Positions 8,901 through 16,881 of a stretch of DNA of 44,336 nucleotides are shown here, one piece after another. The DNA comes from Akkermansiaceae bacterium (GTDB lineage: Bacteria; Verrucomicrobiota; Verrucomicrobiia; Verrucomicrobiales; Akkermansiaceae), in the NCBI GenBank assembly GCA_029866215.1, contig JARWZU010000061.1:1-44336 (forward strand). The letters run 5' to 3'. A program made the position numbers and the translations under genes. Numbering within the stretch: position 1 is the stretch's first letter; the number at the start of each line of letters is the position of its first letter. Below the pieces are notes generated by a model that was given only the letters and a program-made list of their open reading frames with translations, was not told the DNA's origin and ran no database searches.

Positions 8901-11524
8901 CCAGTGCGCTCGCCTTGTCCCAGTGGATTCATGTGGCCCACACCTATCAGAACGGTGCGGCAAAGATCTATGTCAACGGCGTGCTGGATGGCAGCAGGTC
9001 CGGCGGATCGATGGGCATTCCCACTCCCGCCAGAATGTATATTGGTGGTTGGTATGGCTACAACTACGCCGGCGACATGGATGAGGTGCGTATTTCTAAC
9101 ACGACCCGTTCGCCAAACTGGATCAAACTGGAATATGAAAATCAGAAGCCTCTGCAAACATTGTTAGGCAATCTGGTGCAAGCGGGATCGACGTTTTCCG
9201 CCACGCCTGCATCGGTAACGCTAAACGAAGGCACTAGTACTACCCTCAGCGGTCAGGCCGGCGGTGCCCAGAAAGTCTATTGGAGCATCATCAAGAACGG
9301 CGTGGAAACGATCCTCGCTACCGATCAGTTTACCTGTTCAGTGGCTGCCGGACGGGTTACTGGCAATCAATCGTACGTCATTCGCTTCAAAGGGATCTAT
9401 GCAGCTGGCAACCAAACGGTGGACATTCCTATCACGGTCACCGACACGATTCCCGACCCAGTGTTCACGCTGAGCGCCTCGACCAGCCAGTGGGATGGCC
9501 GCCAAACCATGACCGTCACTCCGGTCATTTCCAACATGGCCGCCCTGCAAGCCGCGGGCGTGGCCAACCTCAATTATTCTTGGAACGTGGCGGGTGTGGC
9601 CGTGGCCAAAACGATTTCCGCAGGCACGCCCAGCGCTCCGGGAATTCTCACGCTCACCCGCGCCCAAGGCAGTGGTCCGCTGAGTGTGACGCTGGTGCTC
9701 GACAACGAAGGCGCGTCGGTCACGGCCAGCAAAACCATTATTGTGCAGGAGCCCGCGAGTGATGCCTGGCTGCAACGTACGCCGGGAGCCACGGAAAAAG
9801 CCGTCAGCTACCAGTTTTACGCGCGAGATCCGAATACCAACCTAGGTACAATCTTTTACAATGGCACGGGTGCCGGAACGACCCCGGTTTATCTTAAAGT
9901 TTTTGCCAAACCCAATGCCGGATCCGAGACGCAATACGGGTCCACCCTCCGCCAAACACCGGTGGCTGGTGCCTATGGTTTCAGCGTGCCCATCGCCGCA
10001 GGCAAGGTGACTTACCGCCTGGAGTTTGGCACGACCACCGCCGGTATCGATACGAGCATCGCTAGCGTAACCGACCTAGTGTGCGGCGATGCCTATATCA
10101 TCGATGGTCAGTCTAACGCTCTGGCCACCGATAATAACGCACCCAACGACTCCACCACCGATCCGTGGATCCGCACCTATGGCCTATCGACTGGATGGGG
10201 CTCTGCAATTAGCAAAGGTAATGAAATGCAACTCGGTCTGTGGGGTTGGTATTTGGCCAAGTCCATCACGGCCACCTATAACATGCCGGTCTGCTTCATC
10301 CAAGGAGCCGTGGGTGGCACGCGCATCGACCAGCACCAGCCCAATCCTGCGGGGCATTCGCAGGCGGGGAGTCTCTATTCGATCTACGCCAGCATCTACA
10401 ACCGAGTGATCGGGGGTAATCTGGGCCACGGCATCCGAGGCGTGTTCTGGCACCAAGGGGAAAACAACAGCGGGGCCGCCGCCCCAACCGGCGATTGGGA
10501 TTACAAATCCTATCAACAATACTTCGTCGACATGTCCGCCGCCTGGAAACAGGATTTTCCCAACATCCAGCGATACATCATCTATCAGGTGATGCCCAAA
10601 CCCTGTTCGATGGGACCGAAAGGCGACCAACTGCGCGACGTGCAACGAACCCTGCCCAGCCTGTTTTCGAAAATGAACGTCCTGTGTACCCTAGCAACAC
10701 CCGGCTATGAGGGCTGCCATTTCAACCCCACCGGTTACCAGAATTTTGCCAATCTGACCGCTCCCTTGGTGGGCCAGGATTTTTACGGAGTCGTCCCGGC
10801 AATGGCCGTCACTGCGCCGATCTTGCGGTACGCCTACTATACCACCGCTGCCAGAACTGAAATCGGCTTGGTGTTCGACCAGGACATGACATGGAACAAC
10901 TTCTCACTGCCGAACTACTATCTGGACAAGGTCGGCAGCAAGGTGACCTCGGGCAAGGTTGATCCCGTGAACAAGAAACTCATCAAACTCCAATTGTCCG
11001 CCGCCGGCACCGCCACCTCCAACCTCGACTATCTGGAGGACTCTTACTGGAACTATGGCGAAGCTGTTTCAAGCCTGCTCTACGGTGCCAATGCTATTCC
11101 CGCACTGACCTTTGCCGACGTGCCCATCTCAAGCTCCTCCCCAACACCTTACGGCAACTGGGCGACTGATCCCTCACAAGGCCTAACCGCCGGCCTAAAT
11201 GATGGCCCAGCGGATGACCCTGACCACGATGGTCTGACCAACCAGCAGGAATTCGCCTTCGGCCTCAATCCATCTATCGGAGCATCGGCCAACCCGATCA
11301 CCCAACCGCTCGACAGCGCCACTGGTAGGTTCCAGTACACCCGGCGCGTTGGTTCCGGCCTCACTTACCTAATATTCACCTCCACCAACCTCGGGACCTG
11401 GGTGCAGGACACTGGAGCCACCGAGGCCAACGTCGCCACGAGTGGTGACGTCCAAACGGTAACGGTTCAGGTCAGCAACGCGCCGATCGCAGGTAAACTC
11501 TTCGTCCGCGTGCACGCACAATAA
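5927..11524 (+). CDS. Secreted beta-strand-repeat / DUF2341-LamG / SGNH (sialate O-acetylesterase-like) protein
   Basis: This 1865-residue protein has a long N-region and a signal peptide core (about 44-63, ending GSAQA). It continues with autotransporter-associated beta-strand repeats (64-420; GGLTKSGNGQLTM, GGGTVTLSGLNTYTANTT), three DUF5018-like repeats (507-762), a DUF2341 domain (763-890), a LamG/concanavalin-like domain (925-1082), Ig-like domains, and an SGNH/SASA esterase domain (about 1388-1625). The putative nucleophile is Ser1396 in DGQSNA. Block III is WHQGEN at 1508-1513, and His1598 lies in EGCHFNPTGY. The usual Asp of the DxxH dyad is Glu1595 here. A calcium-binding-like DDPDHDGLTNQQE stretch and a C-terminal module ending FVRVHAQ follow. 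Removal of acetyl groups from polysaccharide outside the cell is the family-based inference. No transmembrane autotransporter barrel is present, so despite the repeat name this is not a classical autotransporter. Confidence 0.85.
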   Translation: MNTLNLTNFWRKTLFSLPSGHRRFPDPPTQKRFLSSPTRSALQGFTLALALGASLLAGSAQAATLTWNVGGGNWDTTTANWTGAATTFISNGSQDVIFNNTAGGSITISASMQPSSTTVSAASGTYTFDGGAITGSGGLTKSGNGQLTMITPSNTFTGKTSILGGTLLTGGGAYLSNVGSPGVFGAPSGANATIDLHNGVTLQNNGSSPRVNQATNRPLNLAGAGAGTVSIKYNDNDASLTFGAVTATGTGAKTLAVFTGINGNGDREAIIFTGAIADSSDSSPTSLNVTFNTQGSPNWVSLGGVNTFTGPITLAQINGTASGVLVVGGVRTAGNSSVNTIGTGKLGNGNYPGAISLGTRTVLEYDSTAPQTLSGVISGAGALTLTGGGTVTLSGLNTYTANTTVNSGATLVLASTGGLKFAVTDTSSTKVTGAGSATLNGTFTVDTTAVTKTSGSWTLVDTTTKSFGGTFNLAGFTGPVGNVYTKVAGIQTWTFDKSTAVLALSSKAVITAFGIPGSVGVINQANKTIALAVPNATPLATLAPTYTLTSGSCVPASGTAPSPTFASSLTATYVVTDGAATNNYTVTVTVLPKSAAKDILTFAFPGLSAPTIGTNTITLTVPFSTNVTALVPTYTVSPLASGSPASGIAGNFTGAKIYTITAEDGSQKSYTVTVSKAAASSACDITACTFPGLGAATIAGNLVTLVVPQSQSVSALSPTFTLSSGATISPLSGSTQNFSNSVNYTVTAENGSTTKIYTVSVVSYNAWLHSASLFILTTPDGANLAAGASEANFPLLVRLNAGNFNFTQAQANGSDIRFATVAGVPLSYQIEQWDSTAKTAALWVKIPSITGNARQEIKMYWGKTGVASESNGTNVFNAANGFVSVLHMNETATDVVGNTTPADSGTTLTTGMIGKGRNFTAGKGILVGDNLSNFPTGNNPHSSEAWIRSSTAGTNVMGWGIEQNSGKVVMQFASPPHMNMDCYFGGANVEGASALALSQWIHVAHTYQNGAAKIYVNGVLDGSRSGGSMGIPTPARMYIGGWYGYNYAGDMDEVRISNTTRSPNWIKLEYENQKPLQTLLGNLVQAGSTFSATPASVTLNEGTSTTLSGQAGGAQKVYWSIIKNGVETILATDQFTCSVAAGRVTGNQSYVIRFKGIYAAGNQTVDIPITVTDTIPDPVFTLSASTSQWDGRQTMTVTPVISNMAALQAAGVANLNYSWNVAGVAVAKTISAGTPSAPGILTLTRAQGSGPLSVTLVLDNEGASVTASKTIIVQEPASDAWLQRTPGATEKAVSYQFYARDPNTNLGTIFYNGTGAGTTPVYLKVFAKPNAGSETQYGSTLRQTPVAGAYGFSVPIAAGKVTYRLEFGTTTAGIDTSIASVTDLVCGDAYIIDGQSNALATDNNAPNDSTTDPWIRTYGLSTGWGSAISKGNEMQLGLWGWYLAKSITATYNMPVCFIQGAVGGTRIDQHQPNPAGHSQAGSLYSIYASIYNRVIGGNLGHGIRGVFWHQGENNSGAAAPTGDWDYKSYQQYFVDMSAAWKQDFPNIQRYIIYQVMPKPCSMGPKGDQLRDVQRTLPSLFSKMNVLCTLATPGYEGCHFNPTGYQNFANLTAPLVGQDFYGVVPAMAVTAPILRYAYYTTAARTEIGLVFDQDMTWNNFSLPNYYLDKVGSKVTSGKVDPVNKKLIKLQLSAAGTATSNLDYLEDSYWNYGEAVSSLLYGANAIPALTFADVPISSSSPTPYGNWATDPSQGLTAGLNDGPADDPDHDGLTNQQEFAFGLNPSIGASANPITQPLDSATGRFQYTRRVGSGLTYLIFTSTNLGTWVQDTGATEANVATSGDVQTVTVQVSNAPIAGKLFVRVHAQ

Positions 11525-11700
11525 GGATTGAAGATCACGGAATTGTAGCCGCACTCTGTCAGCACCGCGATCATTCGACGCAATTCCATCGGCCCGGTCA
11601 TTTCACCAAAAAAGAACCACCCAGTCCTTTGAGACCAAAAGCCGAAGTCAGATAGGGCATCGCTTAGCCACAAATCATATGGCTTAAGGATTGGGTCAAA
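11524..11700 (-). pseudogene. Possible remnant of an unrecognised gene in the 11525-11831 gap
   Basis: The 307-bp gap between the esterase gene and the DUF1549 gene is open on the minus strand and encodes a protein-like stretch (GWFFFGEMTGPMELRRMIAV, then CGYNSVIFNPY) that looks coding rather than random. It runs into the 3' end of the upstream gene and has no convincing start. It could be the end of a deleted neighbour, for example an enzyme with a TIM-barrel-like start, but I do not recognise the family. Apart from this I see nothing in the gap. Confidence 0.25.
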
Positions 11701-11831
11701 TAACCAAACACCACACATCCTCACCAACCAATGCAAGATTCTCGCGCCTGACCACACCCCAACAACAATTTTATCAGAGTCAAATTGACTTGTTCACGGG
11801 CATCGCTAGGTTTGGCCTTAGCGTAAAACCC

Positions 11832-13742
11832 ATGAAACGTTACTTCACACTCACCGCCGTGGCGATGATCACCTCGTTTGGCGGACTTTCTGCTCAAAGC
11901 CCAAAGCCACAGGATGACCCAAAATTCCTGAAAAAGTCGGCGCTAGAAATCGACCAGCACATCGCCGCGTTCTATCGCAGCAAGAAACTCGACGTGCCCA
12001 AGGTCACCGACGATGCAACCTTCCTGCGGCGGGCTTTTCTCGTTTCCGTGGGTCGCATCCCAACTGCGGAAGAGGCGCTAGCGTTCTTGGAGATCGAAGA
12101 CCCGACCAAGTACGAGTCCCTGGTGGACTACCTTCTCAAGTCGAAGGGCTTTTCGAGCCACATGACCAACTGGGCCTTCGATCTGCTTCGAGTCACCGAT
12201 GGTCGCGTCGGCACCTCGGCGACCAACGAGCCCTATCGCCAGTGGGTCCGCGATGCGATGACCAACAACATGCCATGGAATGAATTCACCAGCCATCTGA
12301 TCGCCTCCTCTGGCGATGGCTGGGACCCGAACACCGCTGCGGTCGGTTACTACACGCGGGATCGCGGCATGCCACTGGACAATCTTTCCAACACCATGCG
12401 CGTGTTCCTCGGAACCCGCATGGAGTGCGCCCAATGCCATGACGATCCGTTTGGCACCACCGAGCGCCATGATTTCTATCAGCTCGCTGCCTTCACCCAC
12501 GGACAGACCCCCGTCGGGCAGGAAAACATGCAGCCGCTGTGGAACGAACTCCAGAATGACCAAGTGACGCGTGGCGAGAGCTACCGCGTCGCACAGGTCC
12601 TTTGGGACAAAGTTTACGGCATGTCAATGGGTGGCGGCGGCACCGGCCAAATCGCACTGCCAACGGACTACCAATATAACGACGCCAAGCCGGGCGAAAT
12701 GATCAGCGCACGCACACCCTTCGGCAAGCCGGTGAGGATTTCGGAGAAAAAGACAAACCCTGACGGCCGAGCCAAACTTGCCGACTGGATCGTCGCGAAA
12801 ACTGGCGATCAATTTTCAACCGTCATTGCCAACCGGATGTGGAAACGCGTCATGGGCAAGGGAGTCTACGAGCCAGTCGATGAATTCATGCCCGCCGCCA
12901 AATCCAACTATCCGGATTTGATGACTTATCTCGGCGAGCTCATGATCAATCTGGATTATGACCTCCGCGCATTTCAGCAAATCCTGCTCCTCACCCGCAC
13001 CTTCCAGTTCGCCACCAATCCTAACCCTTCCTCCCTCGAAGGCGGCGACGACTTCCACGGCCGAAAAATCGAGCGCCTTTCCTCCGAGCAAATCTGGGAC
13101 TCTCTCATCACCCTCGCCGCCGGTGATCCGGACAAGCAGCCAATCCGCTCTCTCGATGACCGCATCTACGTAGCCAACAAGCCCGTCCTAGTCGGCAAGA
13201 AAACCATGACCCAGCTCTCGAAGGAAGTGCTCGCTCTCAAGTCTGAGCAAGAAGTTCGCACCTATTTCTCGAAGTTCGCCAGCGAGGTGAAAAACAGTTT
13301 CGCAAGCGCCAGCTCGGAAAACTCGATGATGATGAGCATGAATGAAACCCGCTCCTACGACAAGAACGCGAAAGTCCGCGCCTCGGAACTCCCCTCCCCC
13401 GCACCGCGCGAGCATTTCCTCTATCTGTTTGGCTCTTCCGAACGCGAGGTCGTGGACGCCTCCAGCCGCGAACCGAATGTCGGCCAAGTCCTCTCACTGA
13501 TGAATGGCTTCGTGCAACGCGAGCTCGTCAATCACCCCTCCGCCCATCTCTACAAGACCCTCGATGGCGTGACCACCGACAACGAAAAAATTCGTCGCCT
13601 CTACATTGCCATCCTGAACCGCCCGCCGACCGACAGGGAAATGTCATGGATGCTAGATGAGGCAAAAAAACAAGGCGCTGCGGGCTACCGTAACATCGTC
13701 TCCGCTCTCGTCATGTCCTCTGAATTTCTATTTCTCCAATAA
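11832..13742 (+). CDS. DUF1549 / DUF1553 (PSD1-type) secreted protein
   Basis: The start is set at ATG 11832 (MKRYFTLTAVAMITSFGGLSAQ), which gives a good signal peptide; the frame is open further upstream but codes for nothing sensible there. The product is 636 residues. The DUF1549 part (about 30-260) has FLRRAFLVSVGRIPTAEEAL and the family's CAQCHDDPFG motif followed by FYQLAAFTHG. The DUF1553 part (about 295-630) has ANRMWKRVMGKGVYEPVDEF and RLSSEQIWDSL. Function is unknown. These families are abundant in Planctomycetota and Verrucomicrobiota and nearly always sit next to a DUF1501 gene, as here with only 5 bp between. The CxxCH motif is part of the family signature and does not by itself prove heme binding. 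Confidence 0.9.
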   Translation: MKRYFTLTAVAMITSFGGLSAQSPKPQDDPKFLKKSALEIDQHIAAFYRSKKLDVPKVTDDATFLRRAFLVSVGRIPTAEEALAFLEIEDPTKYESLVDYLLKSKGFSSHMTNWAFDLLRVTDGRVGTSATNEPYRQWVRDAMTNNMPWNEFTSHLIASSGDGWDPNTAAVGYYTRDRGMPLDNLSNTMRVFLGTRMECAQCHDDPFGTTERHDFYQLAAFTHGQTPVGQENMQPLWNELQNDQVTRGESYRVAQVLWDKVYGMSMGGGGTGQIALPTDYQYNDAKPGEMISARTPFGKPVRISEKKTNPDGRAKLADWIVAKTGDQFSTVIANRMWKRVMGKGVYEPVDEFMPAAKSNYPDLMTYLGELMINLDYDLRAFQQILLLTRTFQFATNPNPSSLEGGDDFHGRKIERLSSEQIWDSLITLAAGDPDKQPIRSLDDRIYVANKPVLVGKKTMTQLSKEVLALKSEQEVRTYFSKFASEVKNSFASASSENSMMMSMNETRSYDKNAKVRASELPSPAPREHFLYLFGSSEREVVDASSREPNVGQVLSLMNGFVQRELVNHPSAHLYKTLDGVTTDNEKIRRLYIAILNRPPTDREMSWMLDEAKKQGAAGYRNIVSALVMSSEFLFLQ

Positions 13743-13747
13743 AACCC

Positions 13748-15046
13748 ATGAACCCATTCCTCAAAGCCGACGAACTCACGCGCCGCCAGTTCGTAACCAA
13801 TGCCGCACGCGCTTACCTCGGCGTGCATCTGTTCCCGATGTTAGGCGGCACGCTCGCCAGCGCCGCACCAGAAGCCGCACTCAAAGGCGGCACTGCCAAG
13901 AGCGTCATCTATCTTTACATGTCCGGCGGCATGAGCCACATCGACACCTTCGATCCCAAGCCGAAGAAAAAAGAAGTGATGGGTAAAACCGAAGCCATCC
14001 CGACCAAGGCGGACGGCGTGATGATCGGCCACTATCTGAAAAAAACCGCCGAGGTGATGGACAAGGTTTGCGTCATCAACTCGATGAACTCGACCCAAGG
14101 TGCCCACGAACAAGGCTCCTACGCCATGCACACCAGTTATAATATGCGCGGCACCATCAAGCATCCATCGCTCGGCTCGTGGGTCTTGAAATTGGGCGGG
14201 CGCATCCACCCTGAACTTCCCGGATTCGTCGCCGTCAACAGCGCCCCCGAACTCGCCGGTGGTGGCTTTCTCGGTGCCAAGTATTCCGCCGCTTTGATCG
14301 GCAGTCCCGACCAAGGGCTCAATGATTCCCGCCGCGCCGCCGAAGTGACCCAAGAGGATTTCGAGCGCCGCTTGTCACTGGCCGACAAGATGAACCGCCA
14401 GTTCCACGACCGCTATGCCAACGCCGACGTGAAGGCCTACGAGGAACTCTATCGTGAAGCCATTACGCTGATGAATTCGAAAGACCTCAAAGCTTTCGAT
14501 CTCAAACAAGAATCCGAGGCCACCCGCAAACTCTACGGCTCAGGCCGCTTCGCTCAGGGCTGCCTGTTAGCCCGCAGACTCGTGCAGAACGGAGTGCGCT
14601 TCATCGAAGTGCAGCTTGGCGGTTGGGACACCCATTACGATAATTTCACCGGAGTCGCCGGCCGTTGTCAGGAGTTCGACCAAGCCTACGCTGCACTCAT
14701 CACCGACCTCGAAAAATGCGGCAAGCTTCAGGACACGCTGGTCGTCGTCGCTACCGAGTTTGGCCGCACCCCCGAGATCAAAGCCGAGCACAAGGAAGGC
14801 CGCGACCACCACCCCGAAGCTTTCTCCTGTCTGCTCGCCGGCGGCGGCATCAAGGGCGGCGTCAAGCACGGCACCACCGATGCATCAGGCGGCAGGGTCA
14901 AGGACGGCATGGTTAGCGTTCAAGATTTCAACGCCACCATTGCCCACGCCCTCTCGCTCCCCTACGACACCGTCGTCATGTCACCCACGAGGCGCCCCTT
15001 CAAAATCGCCGACAAGGGCGTGCCAGTGACCACACTCTTCGGTTAG
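13748..15046 (+). CDS. DUF1501 family secreted protein
   Basis: This 432-residue protein forms a pair with the preceding DUF1549/DUF1553 gene, with a 5-bp gap implying one transcript. The N-terminus has a twin-arginine-like stretch (TRRQFVTNAARAYLGV), as is common in this family, so Tat export is likely. The body carries DUF1501 hallmarks: VIYLYMSGGMSHIDTFDPK near residue 57, QLGGWDTHYDNF, and LVVVATEFGRTPEI followed by GRDHHPEAFSC. The family belongs to the alkaline phosphatase/sulfatase superfamily by fold, and the conserved Asp/His residues fit metal binding. Its substrate is unknown. Joint action with its DUF1553 partner in the periplasm is inferred from the genomic pairing. Confidence 0.9.
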   Translation: MNPFLKADELTRRQFVTNAARAYLGVHLFPMLGGTLASAAPEAALKGGTAKSVIYLYMSGGMSHIDTFDPKPKKKEVMGKTEAIPTKADGVMIGHYLKKTAEVMDKVCVINSMNSTQGAHEQGSYAMHTSYNMRGTIKHPSLGSWVLKLGGRIHPELPGFVAVNSAPELAGGGFLGAKYSAALIGSPDQGLNDSRRAAEVTQEDFERRLSLADKMNRQFHDRYANADVKAYEELYREAITLMNSKDLKAFDLKQESEATRKLYGSGRFAQGCLLARRLVQNGVRFIEVQLGGWDTHYDNFTGVAGRCQEFDQAYAALITDLEKCGKLQDTLVVVATEFGRTPEIKAEHKEGRDHHPEAFSCLLAGGGIKGGVKHGTTDASGGRVKDGMVSVQDFNATIAHALSLPYDTVVMSPTRRPFKIADKGVPVTTLFG

Positions 15047-15251
15047 TTGGCGAACTGACACTCGCGAACGATGCCGCGGAGGCAGAATGAGCAAAAGTAT
15101 TGCTCCGACACTGACAAAGAATACACCCGCATCATTTTTATTTTCCTAGCGAACGTTAGATGTGCACTCACCGGCGCGATTGGATGGGTGTTGAAATGAA
15201 ATTGAAAAAATGATGGCCGGCTGGTGCGCCACGACTTGTTGGGTGTTCTTC
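15047..15251. other. Intergenic region with a weak attC-like fold-back (15151-15244)
   Basis: On the minus strand, just downstream of the toxin stop, the sequence reads ACCCAACAAGTCG, an R''-type box (RYYYAAC) followed by typical attC spacer bases. An imperfect complement lies about 60 bp further on. The opposite box is only GTTCGCT, which does not match GTTRRRY, and no matching cassette start is visible to the right of the antitoxin. I regard it as a possible decayed recombination site, not a firm one. Confidence 0.3.
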
Positions 15252-15521
15252 TTATCTAAAAAGGTCACTGTGGCTGCCCGTCCTCTCAAGGAACAGGTAA
15301 TCTTCATCAACACGATAGATTAGAATCCAGTCCGGTTCGATATGACAGTCTCTTGACCCTGACCAATTCCCACTCAGTGCGTGGTCACGATGACGCTCTT
15401 CCAACGCTTCGCTATTTACTATGGCACTTACGACCTCCTTGATCCTACTCAAATCTTTGCCTCGCTTCTTAATCCTCTTGAAATCTTTTTTGAATTGGCT
15501 GGTCTGAAAAATCGCTTTCAT
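15252..15521 (-). CDS. yafQ: Type II toxin, YafQ/RelE-family mRNA interferase
   Basis: This 89-residue protein closely follows the YafQ pattern. It has a basic N-terminal helix (FKKDFKRIKKRGKD), RDHALSGNW around residues 46-53, CHIEPDW (59-65) with YR after it, and GSHSDLF (82-88). These hold the His, Asp and Trp residues used by YafQ for ribosome-dependent mRNA cleavage. It overlaps the upstream antitoxin gene by 4 bp (ATGA), the usual arrangement for coupled toxin-antitoxin translation. A small operon expressed from the antitoxin promoter and repressed by the complex is inferred from the family. Confidence 0.9.
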   Translation of the reverse strand: MKAIFQTSQFKKDFKRIKKRGKDLSRIKEVVSAIVNSEALEERHRDHALSGNWSGSRDCHIEPDWILIYRVDEDYLFLERTGSHSDLFR

Positions 15522-15781
15522 GCACTCCAGCCATCGAAAAGTTTCTCGGTAGAGTCGAATCGTTCCAGATTACGGCCGTTCCGGGATTCCTCGAGTGCCT
15601 TGATCGTCACGTCATTCGGAATAGCCACATCGAACGGCAGTCCGTTCCGCAAGGTGATCTGTGTATAAAACATACGAATTGCCTCGGTCGGACTCAGACC
15701 CAAGCGTTGGAGTATCCCCTCGGCCTGCTCCTTAATCTCAGGCTGAATTCGACTGTGGACTGCTGCGGTCTTCATGCTCAT
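15518..15781 (-). CDS. dinJ: Antitoxin, RelB/DinJ family
   Basis: This is the partner of the YafQ-like toxin. The product (MSMKTAAVHSRIQPEIKEQA...) has the ribbon-helix-helix DNA-binding N-terminus of RelB/DinJ, with LGLSPTEAIRMFYTQITLRNGLPFDV. A C-terminal tail should wrap the toxin. The start is chosen at ATG 15781 (87 residues); ATG 15775 is equally good. Longer frames upstream code for a stretch unlike the family. There is no clear ribosome binding site. The sequence just upstream contains GCATGC, which could be part of an operator, but no larger palindrome is evident. Confidence 0.85.
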   Translation of the reverse strand: MSMKTAAVHSRIQPEIKEQAEGILQRLGLSPTEAIRMFYTQITLRNGLPFDVAIPNDVTIKALEESRNGRNLERFDSTEKLFDGWSA

Positions 15782-16020
15782 AATGTGTTGCATGCGCACC
15801 ACGCCGTCAAGAGGCTTTTTTACAAACCATCTAAGACGAGGCACGGAGCGCAGCGGTGTTGCCTCTACCGCTTGGCTGAACTAAGCCGCTGCACAGCAGA
15901 CTGTTAGTAGATGGTGCGGGGTTGTTTTGAAAAATTGATGGCCGTGGGGCTGAATAGCAGAAGCGGCCATTCAAATACCAACCCATCGCCGGATGTGCGC
16001 ATGGCGACGTCATGCGGTTA
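15782..16020. other. Non-coding stretch upstream of the antitoxin
   Basis: I see no gene. A short inverted repeat GTTAG/CTAAC (16017-16031) marks the border with the IS91 remnant. Several AAC/GTT boxes resemble integron core sites, but none pairs convincingly with another. Confidence 0.3.
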
Positions 16021-16310
16021 GAGCCCCTAACTGGCGGTGAGTTCGTCAAGCGTTACCTGCGCCACGTCCTGCCACGCGGCCTGCGCGCGGTGCGCTACCA
16101 CGGCTTCTGCCACCCCGCAGCCAAGGCCAAACGGGAGCGCATCGCCTTCCCCACCGGACGCCCCTTGCCAATTGGCGCGGCAACCGATGGCTATCCAAAA
16201 GCCACCCCACGTCGTCACCTGTTCCTGTTGCGGAGAGCCGATGAAAAAACTCTTCTTTCTCCTCCCCGCGTGGCGTTCGGGCCGCGGGCCACCCATTCGG
16301 AAACGCTCAT
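16021..16310 (+). pseudogene. IS91-family (Y2) transposase C-terminal remnant, frameshifted
   Basis: One frame gives GGEFVKRYLRHVLPRGLRAV and then RYHGFCHPAAK, which matches the HVLP-G-xx-R-Y/H-G-F region near the end of IS91-type Y2 transposases. After a frame change the next frame gives CSCCGEPMKKLFFLLP, matching the C-terminal zinc-binding Cys pair of that family. There is no N-terminal half and no catalytic tyrosine pair, so this is a dead fragment of a rolling-circle element. It abuts a 380-bp repeat also present near 22 kb. The family call rests on recognition of these motifs only. Confidence 0.55.
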
Positions 16311-16655
16311 GCGCCTGACACTCCATTCACCTTCGTTTCAGCACACTGGCTTTTTGCGCAACCTCGCAACCGGCAATGGCAGATCAGGTCTCGCAGGTGG
16401 AATTTTCACCGTTCCAGCCTAATACCAACTCCACTAGGCCGCCAACTCACGCCACCCTTGGAATCTAACTACGTCCTTTGAGCGTTATCCACTGTGCGCG
16501 ACCCACCCGCGCCTCCCGTGGCGGGCATTGATGCTGGAACCTAAGCAAACAGAAAACGCATCAAGCGAGCCCCCCTCGGCTCCGGACTTGTTCAACCAAA
16601 CGGCACAGTCGAAGTCTTCGCTACCGCTAAGCCTTCGCAGCACCCTTTATTGTTC
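16273..16655. repeat. Long repeat, copy A (with copies B and C near 22-23 kb)
   Basis: This is about 383 bp, nearly the same as 21976-22358 (copy B). Its right-hand 150 bp also match 22954-23106 (copy C). Each copy ends on the right at an AGCACCCTTTAT box a few bases from the stop codon of a minus-strand gene. The copies end at different points on the left. The right end of each contains a 69-bp attC-like site. The open frames that cross it are not conserved between copies, so it is probably non-coding. Confidence 0.8.
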
Positions 16656-16658
16656 GGC
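16590..16658 (-). other. attC-like integron recombination site in repeat copy A
   Basis: On the minus strand the site runs from GCCGAAC (R'' position) to GTTGAAC (R' box, matching GTTRRRY), 69 bp apart. The inner arms CTTCGCAGCAC and CACAGTCGAAG pair with one unpaired T, as is typical of attC hairpins. It is the same element as 22293-22361 and 23042-23110. The outer box is degenerate and no complementary cassette start lies right of the lipoprotein gene, so this copy is probably decayed. Confidence 0.5.
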
Positions 16659-16671
16659 CGCATGGTTTGGC

Positions 16672-16881
16672 TCATTTGTTTTTGAGCGATCTTGCCTTCT
16701 GAGTCTTGAATTCGGCATCAGTAATGGCTCCGACATCTTTGGCCTTCTGCAAGTCAATCAACTGCTGGCCCACCGTGCCCCCGCTATCTTGAGGCTCTCG
16801 GGTGCCGATGGCAACCACGCAGCCGCTAAGGAAGATCATGGACGCGAGTGCGACAGAAGTAGGAATGATAATTTTCTTCAT
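16672..16881 (-). CDS. Small lipoprotein with SHOCT-like C-terminus
   Basis: This 69-residue protein begins MKKIIIPTSVALASMIFLSGC. The lipobox LSGC puts the lipidated cysteine at residue 21. The rest includes QLIDLQKAKDVGAITDAEF, a short helical pair resembling SHOCT domains, which are common at the ends of oligomerising membrane proteins. Its stop lies 14 bp from the attC-like site in repeat copy A, as expected for a cassette gene, but the matching cassette start is missing. The function is unknown. Confidence 0.7.
   Translation of the reverse strand: MKKIIIPTSVALASMIFLSGCVVAIGTREPQDSGGTVGQQLIDLQKAKDVGAITDAEFKTQKARSLKNK

Noticed and set aside
11832-13742. Cytochrome c call from CxxCH in the DUF1549 protein
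   Set aside because: This CxxCH is part of the DUF1549 signature; there is no other heme-binding evidence.
15151-15244. Firm attC call after yafQ
   Set aside because: Only one core box fits; the partner is GTTCGCT and no complementary cassette start is present.
15905-16031. Additional attC between the antitoxin and the IS91 fragment
   Set aside because: GTTAG/CTAAC boxes are present, but the inner arms do not pair in the right order.
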